Assembly (NCBI GenBank): GCA_030430565.1
Contig: JAUIKS010000007.1
Span: 289,658-353,657, forward strand
Length of the DNA stretch: 64,000 nt
Direction: 5' to 3'
DNA from: Polyangia bacterium
GTDB taxonomy: Bacteria; Myxococcota_A; Polyangia; Nannocystales; Nannocystaceae
Each line of letters begins with the position of its first letter. Within the stretch, counting starts at the first letter, position 1. Positions 26,777 to 36,440 of this stretch are shown in pieces. The notes below the pieces were generated by a model, which saw nothing but the letters and a program-made list of their open reading frames with translations, was not told the origin of the DNA and made no database searches. The position numbers and the translations under genes were made by a program.

Positions 26777-26933
26777 GCCGCGGAGCATACACGGCGCTCC
26801 GCTCGGTCACGTCACGGCCCGAAATAAGCGCAGAGGCCGTGCCTTCGCGCGGACGAACGAAGAACGCGACAGCCGGACGCCGGGGGATTGGCGCCGCGCT
26901 GTCACGCTCGGTGAAAAGGCGTCTCGGGGCGGG

Positions 26934-27077
26934 TCAGTGCTGCTCGTGCGAGGGCTCGATGCTCCGCATGAACAGGTAGAGCCCGATAACCCCGATGCAG
27001 CCCATGAGCCAGAGCCCAACCAACCAGATGGTGGACGAGGGGTCGAGGGCGATGAGGCTGGTACCGACGAGGGACAT
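26934..27077 (-). CDS. Small membrane protein A, 47 aa, sigma-54-driven
   Basis: A short gene read directly from the sequence: ATG at 27077 with GGAGAGAG upstream, TGA at 26934-26936. One TM helix (TIWLVGLWLMGCIGVIGLYLF) is flanked by a short polar N-terminus and the tail MRSIEPSHEQH. A near-perfect -24/-12 promoter lies 66-81 bp upstream (27143-27158), and a GGGGAGTTCTCCC palindrome further upstream (27273-27285). The promoter and ribosome-binding site make this a confident gene despite its size. The topology recalls tiny subunits of respiratory oxidases, but there is no oxidase in the window; function unknown. Confidence 0.75.
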   Translation of the reverse strand: MSLVGTSLIALDPSSTIWLVGLWLMGCIGVIGLYLFMRSIEPSHEQH

Positions 27078-27142
27078 GATTTCTCTCTCCTGCTTGCGAG
27101 TCCAAGGACGGGCGCCTGGTCCGTCCGTTCGCCGATTGGTTG

Positions 27143-27158
27143 TGCAACCAGCGTGCCC
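27143..27158 (-). promoter_or_regulatory. Sigma-54 (-24/-12) promoter of small gene A
   Basis: The minus strand reads GGGCACGCTGGTTGCA against the consensus TGGCACG-N4-TTGCW: 15 of 16 positions allowed, with GG and GC at the required spacing. The predicted start is about 27132, giving a 55-nt leader. Confidence 0.85.
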
Positions 27159-27272
27159 GCTTCTCGGCCCGACCTCCCCCTCGAGACATCTTGAAATTCC
27201 ACTGGTTTTTCTCGTCGTCTCGGGACGCGCGGGGCGATGTGAGCGAGCCGCGGGGAGATTGTCGCGGACGTC

Positions 27273-27285
27273 GGGGAGTTCTCCC
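27273..27285 (-). promoter_or_regulatory. Candidate upstream activator site of small gene A
   Basis: GGGGAGTTCTCCC, a palindrome centred about 147 bp upstream of the predicted sigma-54 start. It is related to the palindromes at 27816-27830, 29443-29560 and 36946-36979. Confidence 0.45.
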
Positions 27286-27527
27286 TGCGCGTTGAGTCAC
27301 TCGTCGATTGTGACATGTCGTAAGGTTAAGATTGAAAAGGTGCCTGTACACACGACGACGACGCCGTCGCCCGCTCGTGAGCGCGGAGGCGGGCGACGCG
27401 AGGGCGCGAGGGCGCGAGGCACCACGAGCGACGTCGCGGGCGCGCGGTGACGATGCGCGTCCACGATCTAGCTCGATGTCAGATTGTTACCGTACGTAAG
27501 GTCAGCGATCGAAGGGATCGCTGCGGC

Positions 27528-27638
27528 TCACGAGCGGAGGTTCCCGGTGTCGCGGAGATACCCGAACAAGAGGCTGAACAGCGTCAGCATGAACGTGGTG
27601 TTGATGACGGCGATGACGATGCTGTAGGGCGTATTCAT
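27528..27638 (-). CDS. Small membrane protein B, 36 aa, putative sigma-54-driven
   Basis: ATG at 27638, stop at 27528. The product (MNTPYSIVIAVINTTFMLTL and 16 more residues, ending GYLRDTGNLRS) is one TM helix with a charged tail. The Shine-Dalgarno is weak. A GG/TTGCA-type sigma-54 element (27678-27693) lies 40-55 bp upstream, and a strong GGGGGAAAACTTCCC palindrome about 180 bp upstream. It is on the same strand as, and just downstream of, the FixL-like kinase gene, so some read-through is possible. No family recognised; membrane partner or oxidase-accessory role is inference. Confidence 0.55.
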   Translation of the reverse strand: MNTPYSIVIAVINTTFMLTLFSLLFGYLRDTGNLRS

Positions 27639-27677
27639 GGAGCGATGGGTCGATGACGATCGACATCCGCTCCTGAT

Positions 27678-27693
27678 TGCAAAAATCTCTCCC
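27678..27693 (-). promoter_or_regulatory. Possible sigma-54 promoter of small gene B
   Basis: The minus strand reads GGGAGAGATTTTTGCA: the -12 TTGCA is perfect and the -24 GG is present, but the rest of the -24 box (CACG) is poor. The predicted start near 27667 leaves a 29-nt leader. Confidence 0.5.
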
Positions 27694-27815
27694 ACCGCAG
27701 GCCGCGTCGCGACGGGCTCGGATTGTTGAGTCGAGTCGCGGCGGTAGGGGAGGTCGCCTCGTCGCTGCCGCTGCCAATAGACCCAAGGGGTCGCCGGGGA
27801 TTTTTTTGCGATCGC

Positions 27816-27830
27816 GGGGGAAAACTTCCC
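27816..27830 (-). promoter_or_regulatory. Candidate upstream activator site of small gene B
   Basis: GGGGGAAAACTTCCC, with a similar half site GGGGATTTTTTTGC at 27797-27810 next to it. It is centred about 156 bp upstream of the predicted start of small gene B. Confidence 0.45.
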
Positions 27831-27856
27831 GATCACTCAAAAGCCGTTGATTAACA

Positions 27857-29353
27857 TTACGTTAGGGCATTTTCGATGACCTCGAGGAGCTGCGGCTCGC
27901 TGAACGGTTTTTCGAGGGTCAACGCGTCCGCGGCCACCCGGCCGGTCTCGATCAGGTGCTGACGGTCATGGGCTGACATGTAGACGACGCTGGTCCCCGG
28001 GGAGTTGGCGCGGAACTGGCGGGCGAGCGTATCGCCCGAGGCGTCGGGTAGCACCATGTCGGTCAGCAGCAGCGCGAGCGCGTCCTCGCTCTCCATGTGC
28101 TGCTGGGCCTCCGCGCCGTTACGCGCCTCGAGCACTTGAAAGTCGTTCTTGGTGAGGTAGTGGCGGATCGTCATGCGGACGAGGTCATCGTCCTCGACCA
28201 CGAGGATCCTCCGGTTGCGCGGTATGGGCTTGGGCTGCCGCGCCTCGGGGCTGTCGACGCGCTCCGGCGCCGGCGCGCGCGGGAGGTCGACGACGAACGT
28301 GGTCCCGACGCCGGGCTCGCTCTCGAGCTCGATGGAGCCGCCGCAGCCGACGATAATGGCGTAGGCGGTCGAGAGGCCGAGACCGGTGCCCTCGGTCTCT
28401 CCGCGGGTCGTGAAGAACGGCTCAAAGACCTTGGCCTGCACCTCGGGCGTCATCCCGCAGCCGGTGTCACGCACCGTTAAGGACACGCGCCCGCCCGCGC
28501 GCTGAACCCCGATATCGAGCGCGCCGCCGTCGGGCATCGCGTGGCGCGCGTTGACGATCAGGTTCATCAAGACCTGCTCGAGCTGACCGGAGTGCGCGCG
28601 GACCCACGCGGGCGCGTCAGCTCTGCTCACCGTCAGCCGGATGTCGGCGCCGAGCAGCCCCGAGAGCATTCGCTGGGTGTCGTCAACGAGCTCATTGAGA
28701 TCGAGGACGATGGTCTTGTCGGGGGATTTACGGCTAAACGCGAGCAGCTTGGCGACGATCGACGAGCCTCGCCGCGCGGCCTCGCGCAGCGCCTCGACGT
28801 GCTCGCGGGCGGGCGAGCGCCCCGGCTTTCGAAGGTGCTCGAGCGCCATGTCGGAGCAGCCGATGATGCCCATCAGGAGGTTGTTGAAGTCGTGCGCGAT
28901 GCCGCTCGTCAGGCGCCCGATCGCCTCCATCTTCTGGGCTTGTAAGAACTCGCGCTCGAGCTTCTTTACGGCGGTGAGGTCGCGGAGGATGCCCGTGAAC
29001 AGCACCTCGTCGCCCACGCGCGCCTCGCCCACGGAGAGGTGGAGGGGAAACTCGCTCCCGTCTTTGCGGCGGCCGGTGACCTCGCGCCCGATGCCGATGA
29101 TGCGCTTGGGGCCGCCGTCGAGGTAGTTGCTGACGTAGCGGGCGTGCCGCTCGCGATCCGGCGAGGGCATCAGGAGCGAGACGTCATGGCCGATGATCTC
29201 GGCCTCGGAGTACCCGAACATCCGCAACGCCGCTGGGTTGACCGAGTCGACGCGTCCGCGTGAGTCGATCGTGATGATCCCGTCCACGGCGGCGTGCACG
29301 ATCGCGCTGAGGCGCGCTGCGGTCGCGGGGTTGGACTCTTCATCTGTAGTCAT
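27857..29353 (-). CDS. FixL-like haem-PAS hybrid histidine kinase (PAS-HisKA-HATPase-REC)
   Basis: 498 aa, cytoplasmic. The PAS domain (about 15-130) closely follows rhizobial FixL: MPSPDRERH, then RIIGIGREVTGRRKDG. The proximal haem His is His70 and the distal Arg (FixL Arg220) is Arg90, in the same 20-residue spacing, so a haem-bound O2 sensor is expected. The kinase core has phospho-acceptor His154 (SGIAHDFNNLL), N box (NLIVNARHAM), G1 (DTGCGM) and G2 (EGTGLGLS). A C-terminal receiver has Asp432 (LLTDMVLP). It is divergent from the sigma-54 regulator operon, with four palindromic sites in the shared region. There is no TM segment and no HPt. Phosphate flow to the NtrC-type regulator next door is inferred from position. 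Confidence 0.9.
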   Translation of the reverse strand: MTTDEESNPATAARLSAIVHAAVDGIITIDSRGRVDSVNPAALRMFGYSEAEIIGHDVSLLMPSPDRERHARYVSNYLDGGPKRIIGIGREVTGRRKDGSEFPLHLSVGEARVGDEVLFTGILRDLTAVKKLEREFLQAQKMEAIGRLTSGIAHDFNNLLMGIIGCSDMALEHLRKPGRSPAREHVEALREAARRGSSIVAKLLAFSRKSPDKTIVLDLNELVDDTQRMLSGLLGADIRLTVSRADAPAWVRAHSGQLEQVLMNLIVNARHAMPDGGALDIGVQRAGGRVSLTVRDTGCGMTPEVQAKVFEPFFTTRGETEGTGLGLSTAYAIIVGCGGSIELESEPGVGTTFVVDLPRAPAPERVDSPEARQPKPIPRNRRILVVEDDDLVRMTIRHYLTKNDFQVLEARNGAEAQQHMESEDALALLLTDMVLPDASGDTLARQFRANSPGTSVVYMSAHDRQHLIETGRVAADALTLEKPFSEPQLLEVIENALT

Positions 29354-29442
29354 GAAGACACGCGCGGCGCTCGCCGGCCTCGAGGAGGCATCATGACACA
29401 GTTTTCTTGAATTCGCCGGGGTGGCCCTGTGCCAGAACTCGT

Positions 29443-29560
29443 GGGGGATTTGCCGCTAGTGGGTAAAATTCCCCATAATTGTAGGTCCGAGGCGACCGCG
29501 CGCGAAAGGAAAAATTCCCGCGTCGGCGCTTAAGAGCGCATTTCTGGGGGATTTACCCCC
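29443..29560 (+). promoter_or_regulatory. Cluster of four palindromic candidate activator sites
   Basis: GGGGGATTTGCC (29443-29454), GGGTAAAATTCCCC (29461-29474), GGAAAAATTCCC (29508-29519) and GGGGGATTTACCCCC (29546-29560) share a GGGRA-W-TYCC form. They lie between the FixL-like kinase and the sigma-54 promoter at 29584, at about -58 to -163, where bacterial enhancer-binding proteins usually bind. Confidence 0.55.
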
Positions 29561-29583
29561 TGTGTTCTCACGTCGTCGCTCCC

Positions 29584-29599
29584 TGGCACGGGCCGTGCA
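29584..29599 (+). promoter_or_regulatory. Sigma-54 promoter of the response-regulator operon
   Basis: TGGCACGGGCCGTGCA: perfect -24 box, and -12 GTGCA with one departure from TTGCA. Start is predicted near 29611, 41 nt before the GTG at 29652. It implies autoregulation by the encoded activator. Confidence 0.75.
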
Positions 29600-29651
29600 G
29601 ACTTTCTCGATATCACACGCGGCGCATCGGCACGCGCAGACCGGAGGACAT

Positions 29652-31030
<1,379 letters not shown>

Positions 31031-31034
<4 letters not shown>

Positions 31035-32878
31035 CCACAGCTTCATGGCGCGCGACCCTCGAGGCCGCGAACGTCATCGCGCTCGTGCTCGACCGGGACT
31101 ACCGCCTGGTCGAGCGGACGTCCGCGGCCGCCGAGACGCTGCAGCTCGAGGCGGCGCACCACGGCCTCCTCGTCGACGAGCTCGAGGCGGCCGGCCTGCT
31201 GTATCGGGGCTTCACGCGCGACGTCAGGGCGCTCGACGCGGCGCGCGGCTCGTTTCAGCGCGAGGCGACGCTCGAGTCGGGGCTCGGCGTGCTCGTGCGC
31301 CTGGGCTACGCCCGCGACGGGCACGACGACTTCGACGGGATCATAGCGAGCTTCGTCGACATCAGCGAGCTGCTCGAGCGCAACGCCGTGTTGGTGGCCG
31401 CGCTCAAGGAGGTCGAGGACTACAAGCTCGCGCTCGACCGCTCGAGCATCGTCTCGATGACGGATCCGCGGGGCCGGATCACCCACGCCAACGATCGCTT
31501 CTGCGAGACCTCGGGCTACTCGCGCGCCGAGCTGATCGGCAAGGATCACCGGATCGTCAACTCCGGCTATCACCCGCCCGCGTTCTTTAAGCGGCTGTGG
31601 GAGACCATCAACGCCGGCGAGGTCTGGAAGGGCGAGCTGCGCAACCGGACCAAGGACGGGCGCCACTACTGGGTCGACACGACGATCGTCCCCTTCGTCG
31701 ATGACGACGGGCGGCCCCAGCGTCACGTCGCGATCCGGACCGACATCACCGATCGTGTGCGCGCGCGCGAGGAGCTCGAGCAGAGCGAGAAGCAGTTTCG
31801 ACGGCTGTTCGAGAACGCGCCGGTCGGCATCGCGATCGAGACGACCGAGGAGCGCGTCGTCGCCGTCAACCCCGCGCTCGCGCGGCTGCTCGGGCGAGAT
31901 TTTAAAAGCCTCTCGGGCTGCGAGCTGACCGACTTCGCGGTCGGCGACGCCGAGTCGGCGCGCGTCAAGCACGAGCACATCAAGCGCGCGCTGCTCGAGG
32001 GGACGCGCCAGAGCTACACCTACGGCTGCCGGATGCAGCGCGCGGACGCCAGCGTCGTCACGGCGCGCGTCACGACGTGGGTCAACCCGCCGGTGAACGG
32101 CGGCGACGTCTACCTGATCCACATGTTCCAGGACATCTCGCGCGAGCTCGAGGCGGCGGAGCAGCTCAAGGCCCAGGCCACGCTCGCGCAGCTCGGGCGG
32201 ATGGCGGCGGTCGTCGCCCACGAGGTGAAGAACCCGCTCGCGGGCATCGGCGGCGCGCTGCACATCATCCGCGATCGGCTCGACGAGGGGGCCTTCGAAC
32301 GCGTCATCATCGACGAGATCCGGGACCGGCTGGGCGGGCTCAACTCGCTCGTCGACGGGCTCGTCAAGTTCGCGCGGCCGGTCAACCTCGAGCGCGGGCG
32401 CGTCGCGCTGCTCCCCCTGCTCGAGCGCGCCGCCAGGACGGTCGGCGAGGAGCGCCTCGGTCAGGGGCACGTCGAGTTTCGGCCGAGGACGACCAGCGAC
32501 GGCGAGCTCGGGTGCGAGCTCGTCGGCGACTCGCGCTTGCTCGAGCAGCTGGTCGAGCACCTGCTGCGCAACGCCGGGCGCGCGGTCCAGCCAGGCGGCG
32601 GCGTCGTCGAGCTCGAGGCGCGCTGCAGCGGCGCGGTCTGTACGGTGCGCGTGACGGACACCGGGCCCGGGCTCGACGACGAGACGCGAGCGCACATCTT
32701 TGATCCCTTCTTCACGATCAAGAACCAAGGGATCGGGCTCGGGCTGGCGCAGTCGCGGCGGATCGCGCGGGCGCACGGCGGCGAGCTCGACGTCGAGTCC
32801 ACCTCGAGCGAGGGGACGACGATGCTCGTGACGCTGCCGCGGGACTCGCGAGCGGGCGCGGGGCGCGGCGGTACGTAG
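31031..32878 (+). CDS. Multi-PAS histidine kinase, partner of the sigma-54 regulator
   Basis: 615 aa, no TM segment. PAS-like 1 (about 1-115, weak), PAS 2 (about 130-245) with the Aer-like pattern [30 protein letters not shown] seen in flavin or redox sensing PAS domains, PAS 3 (about 255-375), then HisKA with phospho-His397 (VVAHEVKNPLAGI) and HATPase (about 470-605; DTGPGLDD, GIGLGLAQS). Its GTG start overlaps the regulator stop by 4 bp, so it is the coupled cognate kinase. The regulator could thus take both redox (this kinase) and oxygen (FixL-like kinase) input; that convergence is inference. Confidence 0.88.
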
Positions 32879-33356
32879 ATGTTCGTTTGTTCATGTCGAC
32901 ATCGCGCGCGGCGGCGGCGAGCGGGAGATCGATCTTCTCCGGCGCCGCAGTGGCCGGGGGGCCGCGCGGTCTTGGCGGCGTCGTCGAGGCGAGGCGCGCG
33001 CGCGTTCTCGCGCGGCCCGCGGTCGCGCGTCCAGACGCGATTGTGAACGGGCTCGGGCGAAGGTGGCCACAAATACACCTGTGAGGCGGGGTTTCGCGCG
33101 GGCGCGAGCCTCGCGAGGCGCGTTCTCAGACCCGCGTCGCCCCGGGCGCGTCGATTCGACCCGCGGAAGTGACCGGCGTCAATTTGCGCAGCGCGGCGAC
33201 GTCGCGGAAAACGGGCAAAATACGCGTGTTTTTGGCCGTTTACGGCGCGTGTAGAAAAGCCGTAGCGTCGTTACAATGTCCAGGTCCGGAGCGTGATGAT
33301 ACAGGCTTCTGCGCCAGCGAGGAATCGGGTCGGCTGTCCGGTCATCGTGGAGGGAG
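32879..33356 (+). other. Intergenic region before the pseudokinase gene (478 bp)
   Basis: No convincing gene: short open frames here are Arg/Ala-rich and lack ribosome-binding sites. TACAAT at 33272-33277 could be a -10 for the gene at 33357, but no good -35 stands 17 bp upstream. Nothing else is recognised. Confidence 0.5.
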
Positions 33357-36300
33357 ATGGTGGCGTTTAACGTCGGGGACCAAATTGTTAATCGCTACCT
33401 GCTCCTGCGGGAAGAGCCCGAGGCGATGGGCTCGGAGGTGTTTGGGCGAGTGTGGGCGGCGCTCGACGTCGAGACGGACGATGTCGTCCGGGTCGTCCGC
33501 GTCGACCCCGAGCTGCTCCCCGACGAGGCGGCGCGCGAGCGCTTCCTCGCGGGCGCGCGCGAGGCGAGACAGGCGCTGCCTGACGCGCTCGTGCCGGTCC
33601 TCGACGTAACCGCAGACGGTGACGAGTGCTTCGTGATCTACGGCGCGCCGCAGAGCGCCTTCACGCTCGAGGAGATCCTCGGCGAGATGAGATCTGAGGA
33701 TCGCCGCGCCGAGATCCCGCGCTTCGCGGTGCTGCTCGCCAGGAGCATCGGGGAGCTGCACCGCGCCGGCCTCGTGCAGGGGCTGCTCTCGATCTCGACG
33801 ATCTTCGAGTGGCAGCGGGGCTACGCGACCTGGCAGTACCAGCTCGCGTCGCTCTGCGACCTCGACAAGGTCTTGAAGCGGATCGAGGGGCGCGTGGACG
33901 GCGTGTTCCGTGCGCCGGAGATCGGCAGCGAGGCTGGCTTCACGCCGGCCAGCGACATCTACAGCTGGGCCGTCTTGGTCGCGACCTTCGCGACCGAGGC
34001 GGAGCCGGCCGAGGCGATCGAGATGGCCGATGACGGCCGCGCGTCGACGGTGCTCTCGGAGGCGCTGCTCGAGATCGTTCAGGTCTCGCTCTCGTACTCA
34101 CCGGACGAGCGCCCCTCGGACGCCGTCGCGCTGATCGAGTGGCTCGAGGAGACCGGCGTAGCCGCCGATCTCCCGATCTCTCGCGCCGGGACCACCGGAT
34201 CTGTTTGGGAGTGGGAGCTGCAGCGAGAGCGTCGCGCGAAGGCGCGTGACGCCGAGGACCAGCCCGAGGTCAACATCACGGCGGTCGAGAGCGCAGCCCC
34301 GGTCGCGCCTTTCGAAGGCTTTGAAGAGGTGCCGAGCTTCGTGCCGCCCGAGGACGATGTCGTCGGGGCGGCGCCCGAGCCCGAGCCGGAGCCCGAGCCC
34401 GCGCCGGCGCCCGAACCAGCGCCGGCCTCGACCGGAGAGCCGCTCGAGGACGCGCTGGCGATGATGATGGGAGATCCGGCGCCGGCGCCGGCGCCCGAGC
34501 CGGAGATGATCCCAGAGCTGCCGATGTCCGAGGGGCAGAGCGCGGCGCTGGAGGACTCGCTGGCGGCGATGCTGGGCGGGGGCGAGCCGGAGTTCGGGTC
34601 AGCGCCTGCGCCTGACGAGCCAGAGATGATCCCGGAGCTGCCGATGTCCGATGGGCAGAGCTCGGCGCTGGAGGACTCGCTGGCGGCGATGCTGGGCGGC
34701 GGTGAGCCGGAGTTCGGGTCAGCGCCTGCGCCTGACGAGCCAGAGATGATCCCGGAGCTGCCGATGTCCGATGGGCAGAGCTCGGCGCTGGAGGACTCGC
34801 TGGCGGCGATGCTGGGCGGCGGCGAGCCGGCGCCCGAGCCGGAGCCCGAGGAGATCCCGGAGCTGCCGATGTCCGATGGGCAGAGCTCGGCGCTGGAGGA
34901 CGCGCTGGCGCAGATGCTCACGGGCGACGACATGTCTCCCGAGTCATCTGATGACGAGGGCGAGCTTCCGCCGCCGCCCGAGGTCACGGAGCTCGAGAGC
35001 AACGAAGAGTCGTTTGAGTCGCTCGGCTTCGAAGACGAGGCGGACTTCGCCAGCGGCCCGACGCAGGCGCCTGTCGTCGACTTCGGCGCTCAGGAGGATG
35101 ACGAGGACGACTGGGAGGCCGCCGCGCGCGCCCGCTTCCGGGAGCAGCGCCAGAGCTCGTCCGAGGACGAGGAGGAGCGCGATCGACTCGAGGAGGAGCG
35201 GCTCGAGCAAGCGCGACTCGAGGAGGAGCAGCTCGAGCAAGCGCGGCTCGAGGAGGAGCGGCTGGAGCGTGAGCGCCTCGAGGAGGAGCGACGCGAGCGC
35301 GAGCGCCTCGAGGAGGAGCGACGCGAGCGCGAGCGCCTCGAGCAGCGCGAGCGCGAGCGGGCGTGGCGAGAGCGCGAGCGGCTCAAGCAGGAGCGGCTGG
35401 AGCGCGAGCGCGTCGAGCAGGAGCGACGCGAGCAGGAGTGGCGCGAGAAGAAGCGGCTCGAGGAGGAGCGGATCGAGCAAGCCCGCCGTGAGCAGGCGGA
35501 GCGCGAGCGTGAGTGGCGAGCGCGACTCGAGCGCGAGGAGGAGGAGCGCGAGCGCCGAGCGGCGGAGGAGCGCGCCCGTCGTGAACAGGAGTCCCGCGAG
35601 GCGGAGGAGCGCGAGCGCCGAGAGGCGGAGGAGCGCGCTCGTCGCCAGGAGGAAGAGGCCCGCGAGGCGGAGCGCAGCGAGACTGCGGCCCACGAGGTGG
35701 AGGATCGCGTCCGACACGACAGCGAGGCCCGCGAGGCGGAGGAGCGCGCCCGTCGCGAGCGCGAGGCTCGCGACGCGGAGGATCGCTACCGGCGAGAGCG
35801 CCGCGAAGAAGAGGATCGCAAGCGACGCGAGCGCGAGGCCAGCCAGGCGCGCGAGCGAGCTCGTCGTGAGCGAGAGTCCCGCTCCAACCGTCGTCGCAGC
35901 TACTCGTCGGAGATCCGCGAGGCCGAGGCGCAGATGCGCCAGGAGCAGGCCGATCGCGAGGCGGCGATGGTCGCCCGACTCGAGCAAGCGCGGCTCGAGC
36001 GCGAGGAGGAGCGCGCGCGTCAGGAGCGAGAGTCCGGCGCGGTGCGCAGCAAGTCGCTCCGTCAGTCGACCGAGATGCTCGACGTCCCGCCGGAGATGTG
36101 GGGGCGGAGCACGCCGCAGGAGCAGCCTGACCCGAGAGCCATCCCGATCGAGCAGTCGCGGAGCTCCTCATCGGGCTCGCGCTCCGGCACCAGGCGGCAT
36201 GAGTCCTCGGTGGAGGTCGAGCGCGCGCCGCGGCCAGAGCCGCAGCCGCAGCAGATCGTCATGCGGGTCGCGCCCTCGGACTCGGGCGACAAGCGCGACT

Positions 36301-36371
36301 GGATCATCATGGTCGTCGTCGCGTTCATCGTCGGCATGCTCTGCGGCATGCTGATCATGGTCCTGCGCTGA
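33357..36371 (+). CDS. Tail-anchored pseudokinase with acidic repeats and long charged helix
   Basis: 1004 aa. Residues 1-265 have the outline of a bacterial Ser/Thr kinase, but the catalytic signals are lost: no VAIK Lys (VVRVVRVD), HRD replaced (HRAGLVQGLLSISTI), DFG reads DLD; the APE motif remains (FRAPEI). A Pro/Glu linker (about 310-380) and 40-residue tandem repeats follow (about 383-522; PELPMSDGQSSALEDSLAAML). Then comes an almost uninterrupted Glu/Arg region of about 290 residues (about 595-885) likely to form a single alpha-helix or coiled coil. It ends in one TM helix (WIIMVVVAFIVGMLCGMLIM) with one Arg after it, so it should be tail-anchored with everything else cytoplasmic. The ATG at 33357 is preceded by GGAGGGAG. 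Function unknown; a membrane-tethered scaffold is likely. Confidence 0.82.
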   Translation: MVAFNVGDQIVNRYLLLREEPEAMGSEVFGRVWAALDVETDDVVRVVRVDPELLPDEAARERFLAGAREARQALPDALVPVLDVTADGDECFVIYGAPQSAFTLEEILGEMRSEDRRAEIPRFAVLLARSIGELHRAGLVQGLLSISTIFEWQRGYATWQYQLASLCDLDKVLKRIEGRVDGVFRAPEIGSEAGFTPASDIYSWAVLVATFATEAEPAEAIEMADDGRASTVLSEALLEIVQVSLSYSPDERPSDAVALIEWLEETGVAADLPISRAGTTGSVWEWELQRERRAKARDAEDQPEVNITAVESAAPVAPFEGFEEVPSFVPPEDDVVGAAPEPEPEPEPAPAPEPAPASTGEPLEDALAMMMGDPAPAPAPEPEMIPELPMSEGQSAALEDSLAAMLGGGEPEFGSAPAPDEPEMIPELPMSDGQSSALEDSLAAMLGGGEPEFGSAPAPDEPEMIPELPMSDGQSSALEDSLAAMLGGGEPAPEPEPEEIPELPMSDGQSSALEDALAQMLTGDDMSPESSDDEGELPPPPEVTELESNEESFESLGFEDEADFASGPTQAPVVDFGAQEDDEDDWEAAARARFREQRQSSSEDEEERDRLEEERLEQARLEEEQLEQARLEEERLERERLEEERRERERLEEERRERERLEQRERERAWRERERLKQERLERERVEQERREQEWREKKRLEEERIEQARREQAEREREWRARLEREEEERERRAAEERARREQESREAEERERREAEERARRQEEEAREAERSETAAHEVEDRVRHDSEAREAEERARREREARDAEDRYRRERREEEDRKRREREASQARERARRERESRSNRRRSYSSEIREAEAQMRQEQADREAAMVARLEQARLEREEERARQERESGAVRSKSLRQSTEMLDVPPEMWGRSTPQEQPDPRAIPIEQSRSSSSGSRSGTRRHESSVEVERAPRPEPQPQQIVMRVAPSDSGDKRDWIIMVVVAFIVGMLCGMLIMVLR
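34503..34920 (+). repeat. 120-bp in-gene tandem repeat (about 3.5 copies)
   Basis: Units at 34503-34622 and 34623-34742 differ by only a few bases. Unit 3 (34743-34850) and the partial unit 4 (from 34851) are shorter and keep the IPELPMSDGQSSALED core. Each unit encodes 40 residues, so copy-number change keeps the frame. The near identity implies recent duplication. Confidence 0.9.
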
Positions 36372-36390
36372 TCCCTGCGCCTGCGCCGAG

Positions 36391-36417
36391 CCGCGTCGAG
36401 CCCGCTCGACGCGGTTT
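36391..36417 (+). terminator. Convergent (probably bidirectional) terminator
   Basis: CCGCGTCGAG/CTCGACGCGG is a perfect 10-bp stem with a CCCG loop, followed by TTTGGAT on the plus strand. It lies between the convergent pseudokinase and CBS genes. The T-run is short, so termination strength is uncertain. Confidence 0.6.
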
Positions 36418-36440
36418 GGATCCGGTGTAGATTCGGCGGT

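Larger units (their letters stand above)
27078..27527 (-). other. Regulatory intergenic region between the two small membrane-protein genes
   Basis: This 450-bp stretch holds the promoter and upstream site of small gene A. It also has a GC-rich hairpin (CGTCGCCCGC/GCGGGCGACG, 27365-27374 and 27389-27398) and a 7-bp hairpin just past the end of small gene B (27504-27522, AGCGATC/GATCGCT) that may end its transcript. Neither is followed by a T-run. I see no further gene here. Confidence 0.55.

Noticed and set aside
29415..29440. TGGCAC on the minus strand as a sigma-54 promoter for the FixL-like kinase
   Set aside because: The -24 box is good, but the -12 region reads CACC instead of TTGC at the required distance.
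32887..33084. 65-codon frame before the pseudokinase gene
   Set aside because: Ala/Arg-rich, no ribosome-binding site, typical of random high-GC open frames.
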